Part shown: positions 1 through 8,294 of the stretch, in pieces | How positions within the stretch are numbered: position 1 is the stretch's first letter | How the letters are laid out: each line of letters begins with the position of its first letter | DNA from: an uncultured Bacteroidales bacterium | GTDB lineage: Bacteria; Bacteroidota; Bacteroidia; Bacteroidales; P3 | Reading direction: 5' to 3' | DNA length: 64,000 bases | NCBI GenBank assembly: GCA_910578275.1 | Contig: CAJTPR010000005.1 | Coordinates: forward strand, 122,350-186,349 | Program-made: the position numbers and the translations under genes | Notes under the pieces: model-generated | What the model was told of the DNA's origin: nothing | What the model saw: the letters and a program-made list of their open reading frames with translations, nothing else | The model's database searches: none

Positions 1-291
1 GCCGACATTTCGATGGACGCGGCGGCTTGTATCGGATGCGGGGCTTGCGTGGCGGCTTGCAAGAACGCCAGCGCGATGTTGTTCGTTTCGGCCAAGGTGT
101 CGCATCTGGCGCACTTGCCCCAAGGCAAGGTGGAAGCCGCCGAAAGGGTGAAGAAGATGATTGCCAAGATGGACGAACTCGGTTTCGGCAACTGCACGAA
201 TACGGGCGCTTGCGAGGCCGAGTGTCCCAAAGGCATCAAGATCCTGCATATCGCCAAGCTGAACCGCGAATTCATCAAGGCTTCGTTCTAA
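1..291 (+). CDS. sdhB: Fumarate reductase/succinate dehydrogenase iron-sulfur subunit (3' part)
   Basis: Only the C-terminal 96 residues are in the window; the frame is open to base 1, so the gene starts upstream. A ferredoxin-like cluster CIGCGACVAAC lies at the start and a second cysteine set, NCTNTGACEAECPKG, about 50 residues later. Both are typical of the B subunit, which carries electrons through Fe-S clusters between the flavoprotein A subunit and the membrane quinone subunit. In anaerobic Bacteroidales the complex usually runs as a fumarate reductase that makes succinate. The gene is last in its operon, since a strong terminator follows 53 bp downstream. The choice between sdhB and frdB cannot be made from this end alone. 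Confidence 0.85.
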   Translation, partial: ADISMDAAACIGCGACVAACKNASAMLFVSAKVSHLAHLPQGKVEAAERVKKMIAKMDELGFGNCTNTGACEAECPKGIKILHIAKLNREFIKASF

Positions 292-344
292 GGAGACAAG
301 ACCAGGCTTTCCGTACAGGAGCCCGGCACACGGACCTTTCTTTG

Positions 345-380
345 AAAGGGCGGAAGCGCATGCGCTTCCGCCCTTTTTTT
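345..380 (+). terminator. Rho-independent terminator after sdhB/frdB
   Basis: A perfect 16-bp inverted repeat (345-360 with 361-376, centred on GCGCATGCGC) is followed by a T run at 374-380. It closes the fumarate reductase operon. Confidence 0.9.
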
Positions 381-392
381 GTGTGAAAGCGT

Positions 393-507
393 TATCTTTG
401 CCGTTCGTACGCCTTTTGCTGTACAACCGGCAGGCCGGGTCGCGCTTGGCGCGCCGTAGGGCCTGGTTCCGCGCGGAAAGTCCGGGGCGAAATATTTCAA
501 CAGGAAA
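393..507 (+). promoter_or_regulatory. Promoter -7 element and structured leader of pheT
   Basis: TATCTTTG at 393-400 matches the Bacteroidota -7 consensus TAnnTTTG. About 100 bases of untranslated leader follow. The leader can fold: CAGGCC (431-436) pairs with GGCCTG (460-465) around a CGCGC/GCGCG hairpin. Close to the start codon, GGAAAGTCCGGGG (475-487) resembles the conserved 5' P4 strand of RNase P RNA, but no rest of rnpB follows. Whether the fold has a function is not known. Confidence 0.5.
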
Positions 508-2970
508 ATGAAAGTAGCATACAGTTGGCTTAAGCAATACGCCGATTTCGATTTGAACGTGGATGAGGTTTCACGCCTCCTTACCGATTGCGGACTGGAG
601 ATAGATGCCGTGGAAGAAGTGGAAAGTATCCGGGGCGGATTGAAAGGTGTCGTGACCGGAAAGGTGCTTACGTGCGAACCGCATCCCGATTCCGATCATT
701 TGCATGTCACCACCGTGGATACGGGAGAATCCGAGCCGCTTCCCATCGTGTGCGGGGCGGCCAACGTGGCGGCGGGCCAGAAGGTGATCGTGGCCACGGT
801 AGGCGCGGTGTTGTACGACGGGGAAGAGTGTTTCACGATCAAAAAGGCCAAGTTGCGCGGCTGTCCGTCTTGCGGCATGATTTGCGCGGAAGACGAGATA
901 GGCGTGGGAAAGAGTCATGACGGGATCATGGTCTTGCCGGAAGATACGCCCGTGGGCATGCCCGCCGCCGAGTATTTCAATCTTCAGAGCGAGACGGTCT
1001 TTGAAATAGGGCTCACTCCCAACCGTTCCGATGCCACTTCGCATATCGGCGTGGCGCGTGACTTGGCCGCGCTTGAAACCATCCGGAACAATCATCCCGT
1101 CAAGCTTGCATATCCTTCGGTGGAGGCATTCGAGGAAGGAACGGGATCTTGCGTGGACGTGGAGGTGCTCGATAAGGTCGGTTGCCCCCGGTATGGCGGG
1201 CTTTGCATTAAGGACGTCCGGGTCGGACCTTCCCCCGAATGGTTGCAGAAAAGGCTTTTGAGCGTGGGGCTTCGTCCTGTCAACAACGTGGTGGACGTGA
1301 CCAATTTCGTGCTGATGGAGACCGGTCAGCCCATGCATGCTTTCGACATGGCCAAGATAAAGGGGCGCAAGATCGTGGTCCGTCCTGCCAAGGAAGGGGA
1401 AACGATGGTGACGTTGGACGGTGTGGAACGCAAATTGAGCGCGCAAAACCTCATGATTTGCAATGAAAGCGAACCGATGTGCATCGCGGGCGTCTTCGGT
1501 GGCTTGGACGCGGGCGTGAGCCTGACGACGACCGAAGTGTTCCTAGAAAGCGCGTATTTCAATCCTGTCAGCATACGCAAGACGGCGCGCGAGCACGGAC
1601 TCAACACCGACGCCTCGTTCCGTTACGAGCGCGGGGCCGATCCCGATATTTGCATCTATGCGCTCAAGCGGGCGGCATTGTTGTTGGCGGAAGTGGCGGG
1701 CGCCCGGGTGGCGAGCGGCATCATCGATCGTTATCCCGAACCGATAGTAAGGCCGCAAGTGGAATTCACGCTGGAATACCTGGATCGTTTGATAGGGCAG
1801 CCCATGGAGGCCGCCGAGGTGAAACGGGTTCTGGAAGCCTTGGAAATGCAGGTGGAAATGCAATCCGGAGCCACGGCCCGGGAGACGGTTTACAAGGTGA
1901 GGGTTCCGCTCAACAAGACCGACGTGACGCGCCCTGCCGACGTGGCCGAAGAGTTCTTGCGCATCTACGGATACAACCGTGTCGATTCGGGTAACCGGCT
2001 CTCGTTCGGAATGAGGGAAGAAAAGAGCGCCGAAAACGAACGGGTGGTGACACATGTTTCGGAATTCTTGAGCCACAACGGTTTCGATGAAATCATGAAC
2101 AATTCGCTTTGTTCGGAAAATTATGTGGAATGGTTCGGCTTGCAGGACGTGGTGAGGATGATGAATCCGCTGAGCAAGGAAATGAGCGTCATGCGTCCCG
2201 ATCTCCTGTTCGGCGGGCTTTCGAGCATCATGTTCAACTTGCACCACAAGCAGGGGAACTTGCGTTTCTACGAGTTCGGACGCACCTATTCCGCCCTGTC
2301 AGGTGCAAGCTCCTCGGCGCCGGTGACGGAGCGTTTCAGGGAAGAAAACCATCTGGGCTTGTGGTTGTGCGGCAACGACCATGACGAACTTTGGCAGCAA
2401 GCCCCCAAGCCGTTCGATTTCTACGCGCTCAAGTCGTATGTGGAAAAAGTTTGCCGCCTTTTGCGGATCGATACGGCTAGAAGCCGCTGCACGGAACATC
2501 AAAGTCCTTGTTTCGCCTATGGCTTGCAGTTGGAACTGGCCGGAAAACCGGCTGTGAAGTTCGGCGAAGTCCTGCCGTCCGTATGCAGTCGTTTCGATAT
2601 CAAGGTCCCCGTATTCTATGCCGATTTCGATTGGGACGCGGTGTTGCGGGCGATGCCTGGAAAAGCGCCCAAGTACAAGGAAGTGAACCGTTTTCCGGAA
2701 GTTCGCCGCGACTTGGCGCTTCTGGTGGACAAGACCGTCAAGTTCTCCCGGATAGAACAAGTGGCGCGCAAGAGTGAAAAAAGCCTGTTGAAGGAAGTTT
2801 CCCTCTTTGACGTCTACGAAGGCAAGAACCTGCCCGAAGGCAAGAAATCGTATGCGGTCAGCTTTATCTTGCAGGAAGAAGGCAAGACCCTTGCCGACAA
2901 GCAGATCGAAAAGACGATGGACAGGATTTCCACGGCCTTGCAGGACGAATTGGGTTGTTCGCTGCGATAA
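508..2970 (+). CDS. pheT: Phenylalanine--tRNA ligase beta subunit
   Basis: A protein of 820 residues, the normal length of bacterial PheT. It forms the alpha2-beta2 enzyme that charges tRNA-Phe. The N-terminus carries the EMAP-II-like tRNA-binding OB fold (about residues 40-150, with the conserved stretch DHLHVTTVDTGES). The B3/B4 editing region and the B5 domain follow (PQVEFTLEYLDRLIG near 410). The C-terminal FDX-ACB anticodon-binding domain starts near RFPEVRRDLALLVD and ends GCSLR. pheS is not adjacent, which is common in Bacteroidota. The ATG at 508 follows an A-rich stretch and no better start is seen. The gene is monocistronic: its own promoter lies upstream and a terminator downstream. 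Confidence 0.97.
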   Translation: MKVAYSWLKQYADFDLNVDEVSRLLTDCGLEIDAVEEVESIRGGLKGVVTGKVLTCEPHPDSDHLHVTTVDTGESEPLPIVCGAANVAAGQKVIVATVGAVLYDGEECFTIKKAKLRGCPSCGMICAEDEIGVGKSHDGIMVLPEDTPVGMPAAEYFNLQSETVFEIGLTPNRSDATSHIGVARDLAALETIRNNHPVKLAYPSVEAFEEGTGSCVDVEVLDKVGCPRYGGLCIKDVRVGPSPEWLQKRLLSVGLRPVNNVVDVTNFVLMETGQPMHAFDMAKIKGRKIVVRPAKEGETMVTLDGVERKLSAQNLMICNESEPMCIAGVFGGLDAGVSLTTTEVFLESAYFNPVSIRKTAREHGLNTDASFRYERGADPDICIYALKRAALLLAEVAGARVASGIIDRYPEPIVRPQVEFTLEYLDRLIGQPMEAAEVKRVLEALEMQVEMQSGATARETVYKVRVPLNKTDVTRPADVAEEFLRIYGYNRVDSGNRLSFGMREEKSAENERVVTHVSEFLSHNGFDEIMNNSLCSENYVEWFGLQDVVRMMNPLSKEMSVMRPDLLFGGLSSIMFNLHHKQGNLRFYEFGRTYSALSGASSSAPVTERFREENHLGLWLCGNDHDELWQQAPKPFDFYALKSYVEKVCRLLRIDTARSRCTEHQSPCFAYGLQLELAGKPAVKFGEVLPSVCSRFDIKVPVFYADFDWDAVLRAMPGKAPKYKEVNRFPEVRRDLALLVDKTVKFSRIEQVARKSEKSLLKEVSLFDVYEGKNLPEGKKSYAVSFILQEEGKTLADKQIEKTMDRISTALQDELGCSLR

Positions 2971-3021
2971 ATATGCGAGCGCGTCGGGTTGCGCGTCCTT
3001 GATTCTTTCCCGTGAACGGGC

Positions 3022-3050
3022 GAGGCGGCCGGGTTTCCGGTCGCCTTTTT
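3022..3050 (+). terminator. Terminator after pheT
   Basis: The GC-rich stem AGGCGGCCGG / CCGGTCGCCT, with one G:T wobble, is followed by five T residues. Confidence 0.75.
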
Positions 3051-3104
3051 CATGCGGGTCCATATCCTCGGTCCGGCAAGATGTCGGGCGTAGTCAAGAT
3101 GACT

Positions 3105-3140
3105 TGTTCACCCCGGCAAAGCCCATAAATCCTTGGTTTG
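3105..3140 (+). repeat. Degenerate single copy of the 78-bp repeat core
   Basis: Bases CCCCGGCAAAGCCCATAAAT followed by CCTTGG match the core of the tandem repeat downstream (CCTCGGCAAAGTCCAAGAAT then CCTTGG) with a few changes. This copy lies upstream of the riboswitch promoter, in the same orientation as the array. Confidence 0.55.
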
Positions 3141-3180
3141 TGTATTAGGATTTTTTAAGTCGTTGTTTTTCAGTCAGATT

Positions 3181-3209
3181 TTTGATATTTGAAAATTTGC
3201 GTACTTTCG
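3181..3209 (+). promoter_or_regulatory. Promoter of the corrinoid uptake locus
   Basis: TTTG at 3181-3184 and TACTTTCG at 3202-3209, 17 bases apart, form a near-consensus Bacteroidota promoter directly ahead of the cobalamin riboswitch. Confidence 0.65.
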
Positions 3210-3221
3210 TGGCGGCTTTTT

Positions 3222-3400
3222 GGTCAAGGCGAAAAGGTAAGGCCTTGATAATTAGGAACACGGTGTGAATCCGTGACAGTACCCTCTACTGTGATTCTCG
3301 TTGAAGCCGGGCAATAGGTCACTGTGTCGCATGAAAACCGGCATGGGAAGGCGTCCGGGGGAGAGATAAGTCAGGAGACTAGCCAAAGCGAGCATGGCTT
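3222..3400 (+). promoter_or_regulatory. Cobalamin riboswitch
   Basis: The core of the B12 aptamer can be read directly: GGAACACGGTGTGAATCCG, then ACAGTACCCTCTACTGTGA, the B12-box-like GGCATGGGAAGGCG, and AAGTCAGGAGACTAGCC near the 3' end. The class binds adenosylcobalamin or related corrinoids and turns down downstream expression when B12 is plentiful. It lies before a BtuB-like receptor and surface corrinoid-binding proteins, as expected. The expression platform is not obvious, because a 78-bp tandem repeat array separates the aptamer from the first start codon. Confidence 0.93.
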
Positions 3401-3498
3401 TCATTCTTCCGGGGAAAGGGGGAGGAAAGCACGGAGGGACGCCGTTCTTGCGTTCCTGTTTCCGGAAATGTTCTCATAGGGTCCGAAAGTCAGTTGAG

Positions 3499-3810
3499 CT
3501 TTCATCCGACGTTTTATTCGCCTCGGCAAAGTCCAGGAATCCTTGGCCTCTGCGCTCGGCTTCAGTAAAACGTTGGCTTTCATCCGACGTTTTATTCGCC
3601 TCGGCAAAGTCCAAGAATCCTTGGCCTCTGCGCTCGGCTTCAGTAAAACGTTGGCTTTCATCCGACGTTTTATTCGCCTCGGCAAAGTCCAGGAATCCTT
3701 GGCCTCTGCGCTCGGCTTCAGTAAAACGTTGGCTTTCATCCGACGTTTTATTCGCCTCGGCAAAGTCCAAGAATCCTTGGCCTCTGCGCTCGGCTTCAGT
3801 AAAACGTTCA
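3499..3810 (+). repeat. Four tandem 78-bp repeats in the btuB leader
   Basis: The hexamer TCCGAC recurs at 3505, 3583, 3661 and 3739, exactly 78 bases apart. The units are almost identical; a G/A change (CCAGGAAT or CCAAGAAT) alternates copy by copy. Within each unit CCGACGTTTTATT near the start is nearly complementary to AGTAAAACGTTGG near the end, and CCAAGGAATCCTTGG-like bases form an inner palindrome, so each unit can fold as a long hairpin. The array lies between the cobalamin aptamer and the receptor start codon. Because 78 is a multiple of three and the unit lacks stops in several frames, long ORFs across it are artefacts. Confidence 0.95.
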
Positions 3811-3822
3811 ATTTGATTCGAG

Positions 3823-5844
3823 ATGGTTGACAGGATCCTTGTCGTCGTTTTCTTTCTTGCTTGCGGCTTGCTTCCGGCAGTTCGCCTTTCGGCGCAGGAG
3901 CAGGCACCGCGCGGGGAGGATTCGGTAAGCCGGCACTACTATCTGGACGAAGTGGTGATTTCCGCTCCGTCGAAGGAAATCATCCGGCCGCAGAAGTTGG
4001 ACGGAAAGGTGTTGGAACGCCTCAACAGTCTTTCGGTGGCAGATGCCATCCGTTTCTTTTCCGGCGTGCAGATCAAGGACTACGGCGGGGTGGGAGGCAT
4101 CAAGACCGTCAATATACGCAGCATGGGAACCAACCAGATGGGCGTTTACTACAACGGCATCCAGTTGGGCAACGCCCAGAACGGGCAAATAGACTTGGGC
4201 AAGTTCTCGTTGGAAAACATAGACGAGATCGCGCTCTACAACGGACAGAAAAGCGATATATTCCAAAGCGCGCGCGAGTTCGGTTCCTCCGGCAGTATTT
4301 ATCTCAACAATCGTCGTCCCGGATTCGAGGAAGGCAGGAACTTTCATCTCCGGGCGGCCATGAAGACCGGATCGTTCGCGTTGGTGAACCCTTCCTTGCT
4401 CATGGAATACAAGGTGGGCGAGAAGTTCAACGTGTCGATGAACGCCGAGGTGCTCAACTCCGATGGCAAGTACAAGTTCCGCTATCGCAGGCGCACGCCT
4501 TCGGGCGACCTGGCTTACGACACGACGGCGGTGCGTCAAAACGGCGACATCAACGCCGTGCGCGTGGAAGCGGGGCTGCAACACTATTATTCCAACACGG
4601 GATGCTGGAAGTTCCAGGCCTATCACTACAATTCCGAACGCGGCGTGCCGGGCGCGATCGTCAACAATGTCTGGCGGCGCGGGGAACGGCTTTGGGACCG
4701 CAACAGTTTCGTGCAGGCTTCTTTCCAGGACGAGTTTTTCGACCGCTGGCAGTTGCGCCTCAACGCCAAGTACGCTTACGACTACACGCATTACGTGAAC
4801 AACGACGACAAGCTGGTTCGCTCCGACAACGTCTATGTGCAACGCGAGGCATACGCTTCGTTGGCCAACAAGCTGGAGGTTTTCCGCTGGTGGGACGTTT
4901 CGCTGGCCTACGACTTCCAGTGGAACGGCATGGAGGAATACATGGACGTGAGCCGTTTTTCGCACTACTTGGCGGCGGCCACGGCGATGAACCTTTTCGA
5001 CCATGTGAAAATACAGGCCTCCGTGCTGGGTACTTTCGTCAACGAGGAGGCTTCACGCCGCCACAAGGCTCCCGACAAACGCAAGGTCACGCCCGGCTTG
5101 TTCCTTTCCTACCAGCCTTTCAGGCGCATAGGATTGGTCGTCAGCGCGTTCTACAAGCAAGCCTATCGTTATCCCACGTTCAACGACCTTTACTATACCG
5201 ACATGGGCAACGCCTCCTTGGAACCGGAACTGGCCATCCAGCACGATGTGGGTGTCGGTTATTCCCTGGAACGTAAAAAAGGCGTGTTCCGTCAATTCGA
5301 GATCAAGGCGGACTATTATTACAACCGCGTAAAGGACAAGATCGTGGCCTATCCCAAAGGGCAACAGTTCCGTTGGACGATGCTCAATCTGGGCATGGTG
5401 AAAATCAACGGCGTGGATGTGTCTTCGCGTTTCATGCTGCAATTCCCGCATCAATGGTCGTTGACAGGCACGTTGCAGTATACGTATCAGACGGCCGTGG
5501 ACGTTACCGATCCCGCCGACACCTATTACGGCGACCAGATTCCCTACATTCCTTGGCATAGCGGTTCGGTGACGGGCATGCTGGCATGGCGCAACTATGC
5601 GCTCAACTACGGCTTCATCTATGTCGGGAAACGTTACAATCAGCAGGAGAACATAGTGTATAACTACACACAGCCGTGGTACACGCACGATCTTTCGCTC
5701 TCGGGGGCGTGGAAAATAAGGAAAAAGGTGCTCTTGAAAGCCACGTTGGAGGTGAACAACCTGCTTTCGCAGGACTACGACGTGATACTCAATTACCCGA
5801 TGCCCGGGCGGAATTACCGTATCTCGCTGGTTGTTGAATATTGA
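3823..5844 (+). CDS. btuB: BtuB-like TonB-dependent corrinoid receptor
   Basis: A 673-residue outer membrane receptor. A signal peptide ending near LSAQ is followed by the plug domain (LDEVVISAPSKEIIRPQKL, then GVQIKDYGGVGGIKTVNIRS). A 22-strand beta-barrel with many aromatic-ended strands follows, closing with YRISLVVEY, a typical outer membrane C-terminus ending in an aromatic residue. It has no N-terminal carboxypeptidase-like domain, so it is a plain TonB receptor rather than a SusC type. The cobalamin riboswitch upstream and the surface proteins downstream point to vitamin B12 or related corrinoids as substrate. ATG 3823 gives a full signal peptide. The next gene starts 3 bases after the stop. 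Confidence 0.88.
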   Translation: MVDRILVVVFFLACGLLPAVRLSAQEQAPRGEDSVSRHYYLDEVVISAPSKEIIRPQKLDGKVLERLNSLSVADAIRFFSGVQIKDYGGVGGIKTVNIRSMGTNQMGVYYNGIQLGNAQNGQIDLGKFSLENIDEIALYNGQKSDIFQSAREFGSSGSIYLNNRRPGFEEGRNFHLRAAMKTGSFALVNPSLLMEYKVGEKFNVSMNAEVLNSDGKYKFRYRRRTPSGDLAYDTTAVRQNGDINAVRVEAGLQHYYSNTGCWKFQAYHYNSERGVPGAIVNNVWRRGERLWDRNSFVQASFQDEFFDRWQLRLNAKYAYDYTHYVNNDDKLVRSDNVYVQREAYASLANKLEVFRWWDVSLAYDFQWNGMEEYMDVSRFSHYLAAATAMNLFDHVKIQASVLGTFVNEEASRRHKAPDKRKVTPGLFLSYQPFRRIGLVVSAFYKQAYRYPTFNDLYYTDMGNASLEPELAIQHDVGVGYSLERKKGVFRQFEIKADYYYNRVKDKIVAYPKGQQFRWTMLNLGMVKINGVDVSSRFMLQFPHQWSLTGTLQYTYQTAVDVTDPADTYYGDQIPYIPWHSGSVTGMLAWRNYALNYGFIYVGKRYNQQENIVYNYTQPWYTHDLSLSGAWKIRKKVLLKATLEVNNLLSQDYDVILNYPMPGRNYRISLVVEY

Positions 5845-5847
5845 CCG

Positions 5848-7035
5848 ATGCCGGAAATGAAAAGGAAACGACTCCTCTCATGGCTCTGCCTCGTGCCGTT
5901 GCTGTTTGCCGCTTGCCGCAAGGACGAGATCGTCGTGCCCGCCGAGTACGAACTCTTGCCGCTTCCGGTAAGGACGGAGGCCGGTTTCGCCCCCGACGAA
6001 CCGATCGGCATGTACCTGCTCAACGAGGGCAACATGGGAAGCAACAAGGCTTCGATCGATTACGTGGATTTCGTGAACGGCTGTTACGTGCGCAATATCT
6101 ACGCCGGGCGTAATCCGTCCGTCGTCAAGGAACTGGGCGACGTGGGCAATGACATCCAGGTTTACGGGAGCAAGCTCTACGCGGTCATCAATTGTTCGCA
6201 CAAGGTGGAAGTGATGGACGCGCGGACGTGCGTACGTGTCGGGCAGATAGACATTCCCAATTGCCGCTATATCCGTTTTTCGTGCGGCAAGGCCTACGTT
6301 TCGGCCTATGTCGGTCCGGTTTCGATGGATCCCGACGCGCAACCGGGCGCGGTGTTCGAGATAGATACCGCCACGCTTTCGGTAACCGGCCAGGTTACGG
6401 TGGGCTATCAGCCCGACGAACTGGACATATCGGGCGAATATGTCTACGTGGCCAATTCCGGAGGCTATCGCGCTCCGGACTACGATCATACGGTTTCGGT
6501 GGTGGAACGCCAGGCGATGAGGCAGGTGCGCAAGATTGCCGTGGGACCGAACCTGAACGGCTTGCGAAAGGATCGTTACGGCAGGTTGTGGGTCAGTTCG
6601 CACGGCGATTACGGAAAAAGGCCGTCCCGCCTCTATCTGTTGGCGGAGAAAGACGGATTGTCCCGGGAAATGGCGGTGAGTGACACGTTCGATCTGCCTT
6701 GCCACCGTTTCACGATAGCGGGCGATTCGCTCTATTATTGCGGCCTTTCAAGGACCGGCCCGGACGAGGCGGACCGCGTTTCCTACGGTATCGTGGACGT
6801 GCGTACCATGCAGCATGCCGCTTCCTTTATCACCGACGGTACCGAACGCGAGATCAAGACGCCTTACGGAATAGCCGTGAACCCGTATGACGGCGACATT
6901 TTCGTTACCGATGCCAGGAATTACGTTTCCAGCGGCGTGTTGCACTGCTACGGAAAAGACGGCAAGCGGAAATGGAGCGTGCGTACGGGCGACATACCGG
7001 CGCACATGGTTTTCATTTACAAGAAAAACGGATGA
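5848..7035 (+). CDS. BtuG-like YncE-family beta-propeller lipoprotein
   Basis: A 395-residue protein with a lipoprotein signal (LCLVPLLFAACRK; the C is the lipidation site). The rest reads as a YncE/DUF5074-type seven-bladed beta-propeller with repeated blades such as YVANSGG, RLWVSSHGDYG and IFVTDARNY. In Bacteroides, BtuG is a surface lipoprotein of this fold that sits on BtuB and binds B12 very tightly. Position directly after the receptor and under the cobalamin riboswitch makes the same role likely here, but that is inference from context and fold. Its stop overlaps the next start (ATGA), so translation is probably coupled. Confidence 0.82.
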   Translation: MPEMKRKRLLSWLCLVPLLFAACRKDEIVVPAEYELLPLPVRTEAGFAPDEPIGMYLLNEGNMGSNKASIDYVDFVNGCYVRNIYAGRNPSVVKELGDVGNDIQVYGSKLYAVINCSHKVEVMDARTCVRVGQIDIPNCRYIRFSCGKAYVSAYVGPVSMDPDAQPGAVFEIDTATLSVTGQVTVGYQPDELDISGEYVYVANSGGYRAPDYDHTVSVVERQAMRQVRKIAVGPNLNGLRKDRYGRLWVSSHGDYGKRPSRLYLLAEKDGLSREMAVSDTFDLPCHRFTIAGDSLYYCGLSRTGPDEADRVSYGIVDVRTMQHAASFITDGTEREIKTPYGIAVNPYDGDIFVTDARNYVSSGVLHCYGKDGKRKWSVRTGDIPAHMVFIYKKNG

Positions 7036-8294
7036 TGGAAAATACGGGACATGCCTGGTTGCCTCTTTTGTTTTTAGGTCTGGCCGCGGCTTTTTGTTCG
7101 TGCAAGGAAGAAATACCGATGGTCAGTCTCGGCATAGACGACCGGTACGCGGTGGCGCGCATGCAGGCCTTGGTGCTGCATCCCCGGTTCGACGGGGATG
7201 GCTACCTCTGGACGATGCCCGACAGCGCGGGCGATGAAACCGTCGTTTCCACCAGCCGCGACTTCGTCTTTTGCAAGGCGGTGCCGGGCGAATACGACCT
7301 TCGCTTGCGAATAGAAGACAAGACGAATCCTTACGTGCACGACGTGCATATCGTCGTGTGGGAGGAAGAAGTGGCTTACAGCCGCTATATCGCCAAGGTG
7401 TACGAATATTGTCCGGCGCCGGGGCAGTTCGTGAACGTGATGCCCGAATACGAGCCGGGAAACACCTATGCCGACATGCTCGAAAAGGCGGAAGAATCCA
7501 TTTCGGGCACGAACGACGGGATGGTCTCGCTGGGGGCTTTCGGCGGTTACATCACTTTCGGCTTCGACCACAGCGTGGTGAACGTGCCGGGCGAATACGA
7601 CTTCAAGATACTGGGCAATGCGTTTTATGCTTCCGAAACGCCGGATCCCGACGACCCGTATTCGGGCGGAAGCGCCGAGCCGGGCATCGTCATGGTCTCG
7701 TTCGACCGGAATGGCAACGGCATTCCGGACGACGAGTGGTACGAGTTGGCGGGTAGCGAATACTACAAGCCGCAGACCAAGCATGGCTATCGGATAACCT
7801 ATCATCGTCCCGATCCGCTCAAACCCGCCACACCCGACGAGCGGAATCCCTCCGTCACGGATACTTCCTATATCCGCTTTACGGACAACGAGGGCGGCAC
7901 GGGGCATGTCGCCAAGGTCGTTTTTTACAATCAGGAATATTTTCCGTGCTGGGTGAACGAGGCAAGCCTCACGTTCGGCGGCACCAAATTGGCGGACAAT
8001 GCCGTGGATGAGAGCGGAAACGGCAGTGGCTACGTGCAGCATGCCTACGACTGGGGCTATGTGGACAATCATCCCAACGGAGTGCGGGACAAGTCCAGTT
8101 TCGATATCGGTTGGGCGGTAGACGGGAACGGCTACCCCGTGGATCTTCCTTGCATCGATTTCGTGCGCGTATATACGGGTGTGAGCCAGTCTTGCGGTTG
8201 GCTGGGAGAAATATCCACCGAGGTATCGCGGGCGGAAGACTTGCATGTGGAAGAACGATTACGGGACGGACGGATGAAAAACGACGAACGATGA
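7032..8294 (+). CDS. PKD-like surface lipoprotein of the corrinoid locus
   Basis: About 420 residues. ATG 7032 overlaps the previous stop and gives a lipoprotein signal (LFLGLAAAFCSCKEE). An Ig/PKD-like module covers roughly residues 30-115. A larger domain follows with GFGFDHSVVNVPGEYDFKI-like and SFDRNGNGIPDDEWYELAG segments, the latter a calcium-loop-like DxNxNGxxDDE motif. Proteins of this design are regular members of Bacteroides B12 loci, where they are annotated only as cell-surface proteins. A role in holding or passing on corrinoids is inferred from the operon. The last codons overlap the next gene's ATG (ATGA). Confidence 0.75.
   Translation: MMENTGHAWLPLLFLGLAAAFCSCKEEIPMVSLGIDDRYAVARMQALVLHPRFDGDGYLWTMPDSAGDETVVSTSRDFVFCKAVPGEYDLRLRIEDKTNPYVHDVHIVVWEEEVAYSRYIAKVYEYCPAPGQFVNVMPEYEPGNTYADMLEKAEESISGTNDGMVSLGAFGGYITFGFDHSVVNVPGEYDFKILGNAFYASETPDPDDPYSGGSAEPGIVMVSFDRNGNGIPDDEWYELAGSEYYKPQTKHGYRITYHRPDPLKPATPDERNPSVTDTSYIRFTDNEGGTGHVAKVVFYNQEYFPCWVNEASLTFGGTKLADNAVDESGNGSGYVQHAYDWGYVDNHPNGVRDKSSFDIGWAVDGNGYPVDLPCIDFVRVYTGVSQSCGWLGEISTEVSRAEDLHVEERLRDGRMKNDER

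Noticed and set aside
3499..3810. Possible CRISPR array
   Set aside because: The repeats are directly adjacent with no unique spacers and no cas genes are present.
3394..3816. A 140-codon ORF from just after the riboswitch through the tandem repeats to btuB
   Set aside because: The repeat length is a multiple of three and the unit lacks stops in several frames on both strands, so open frames are expected without coding.
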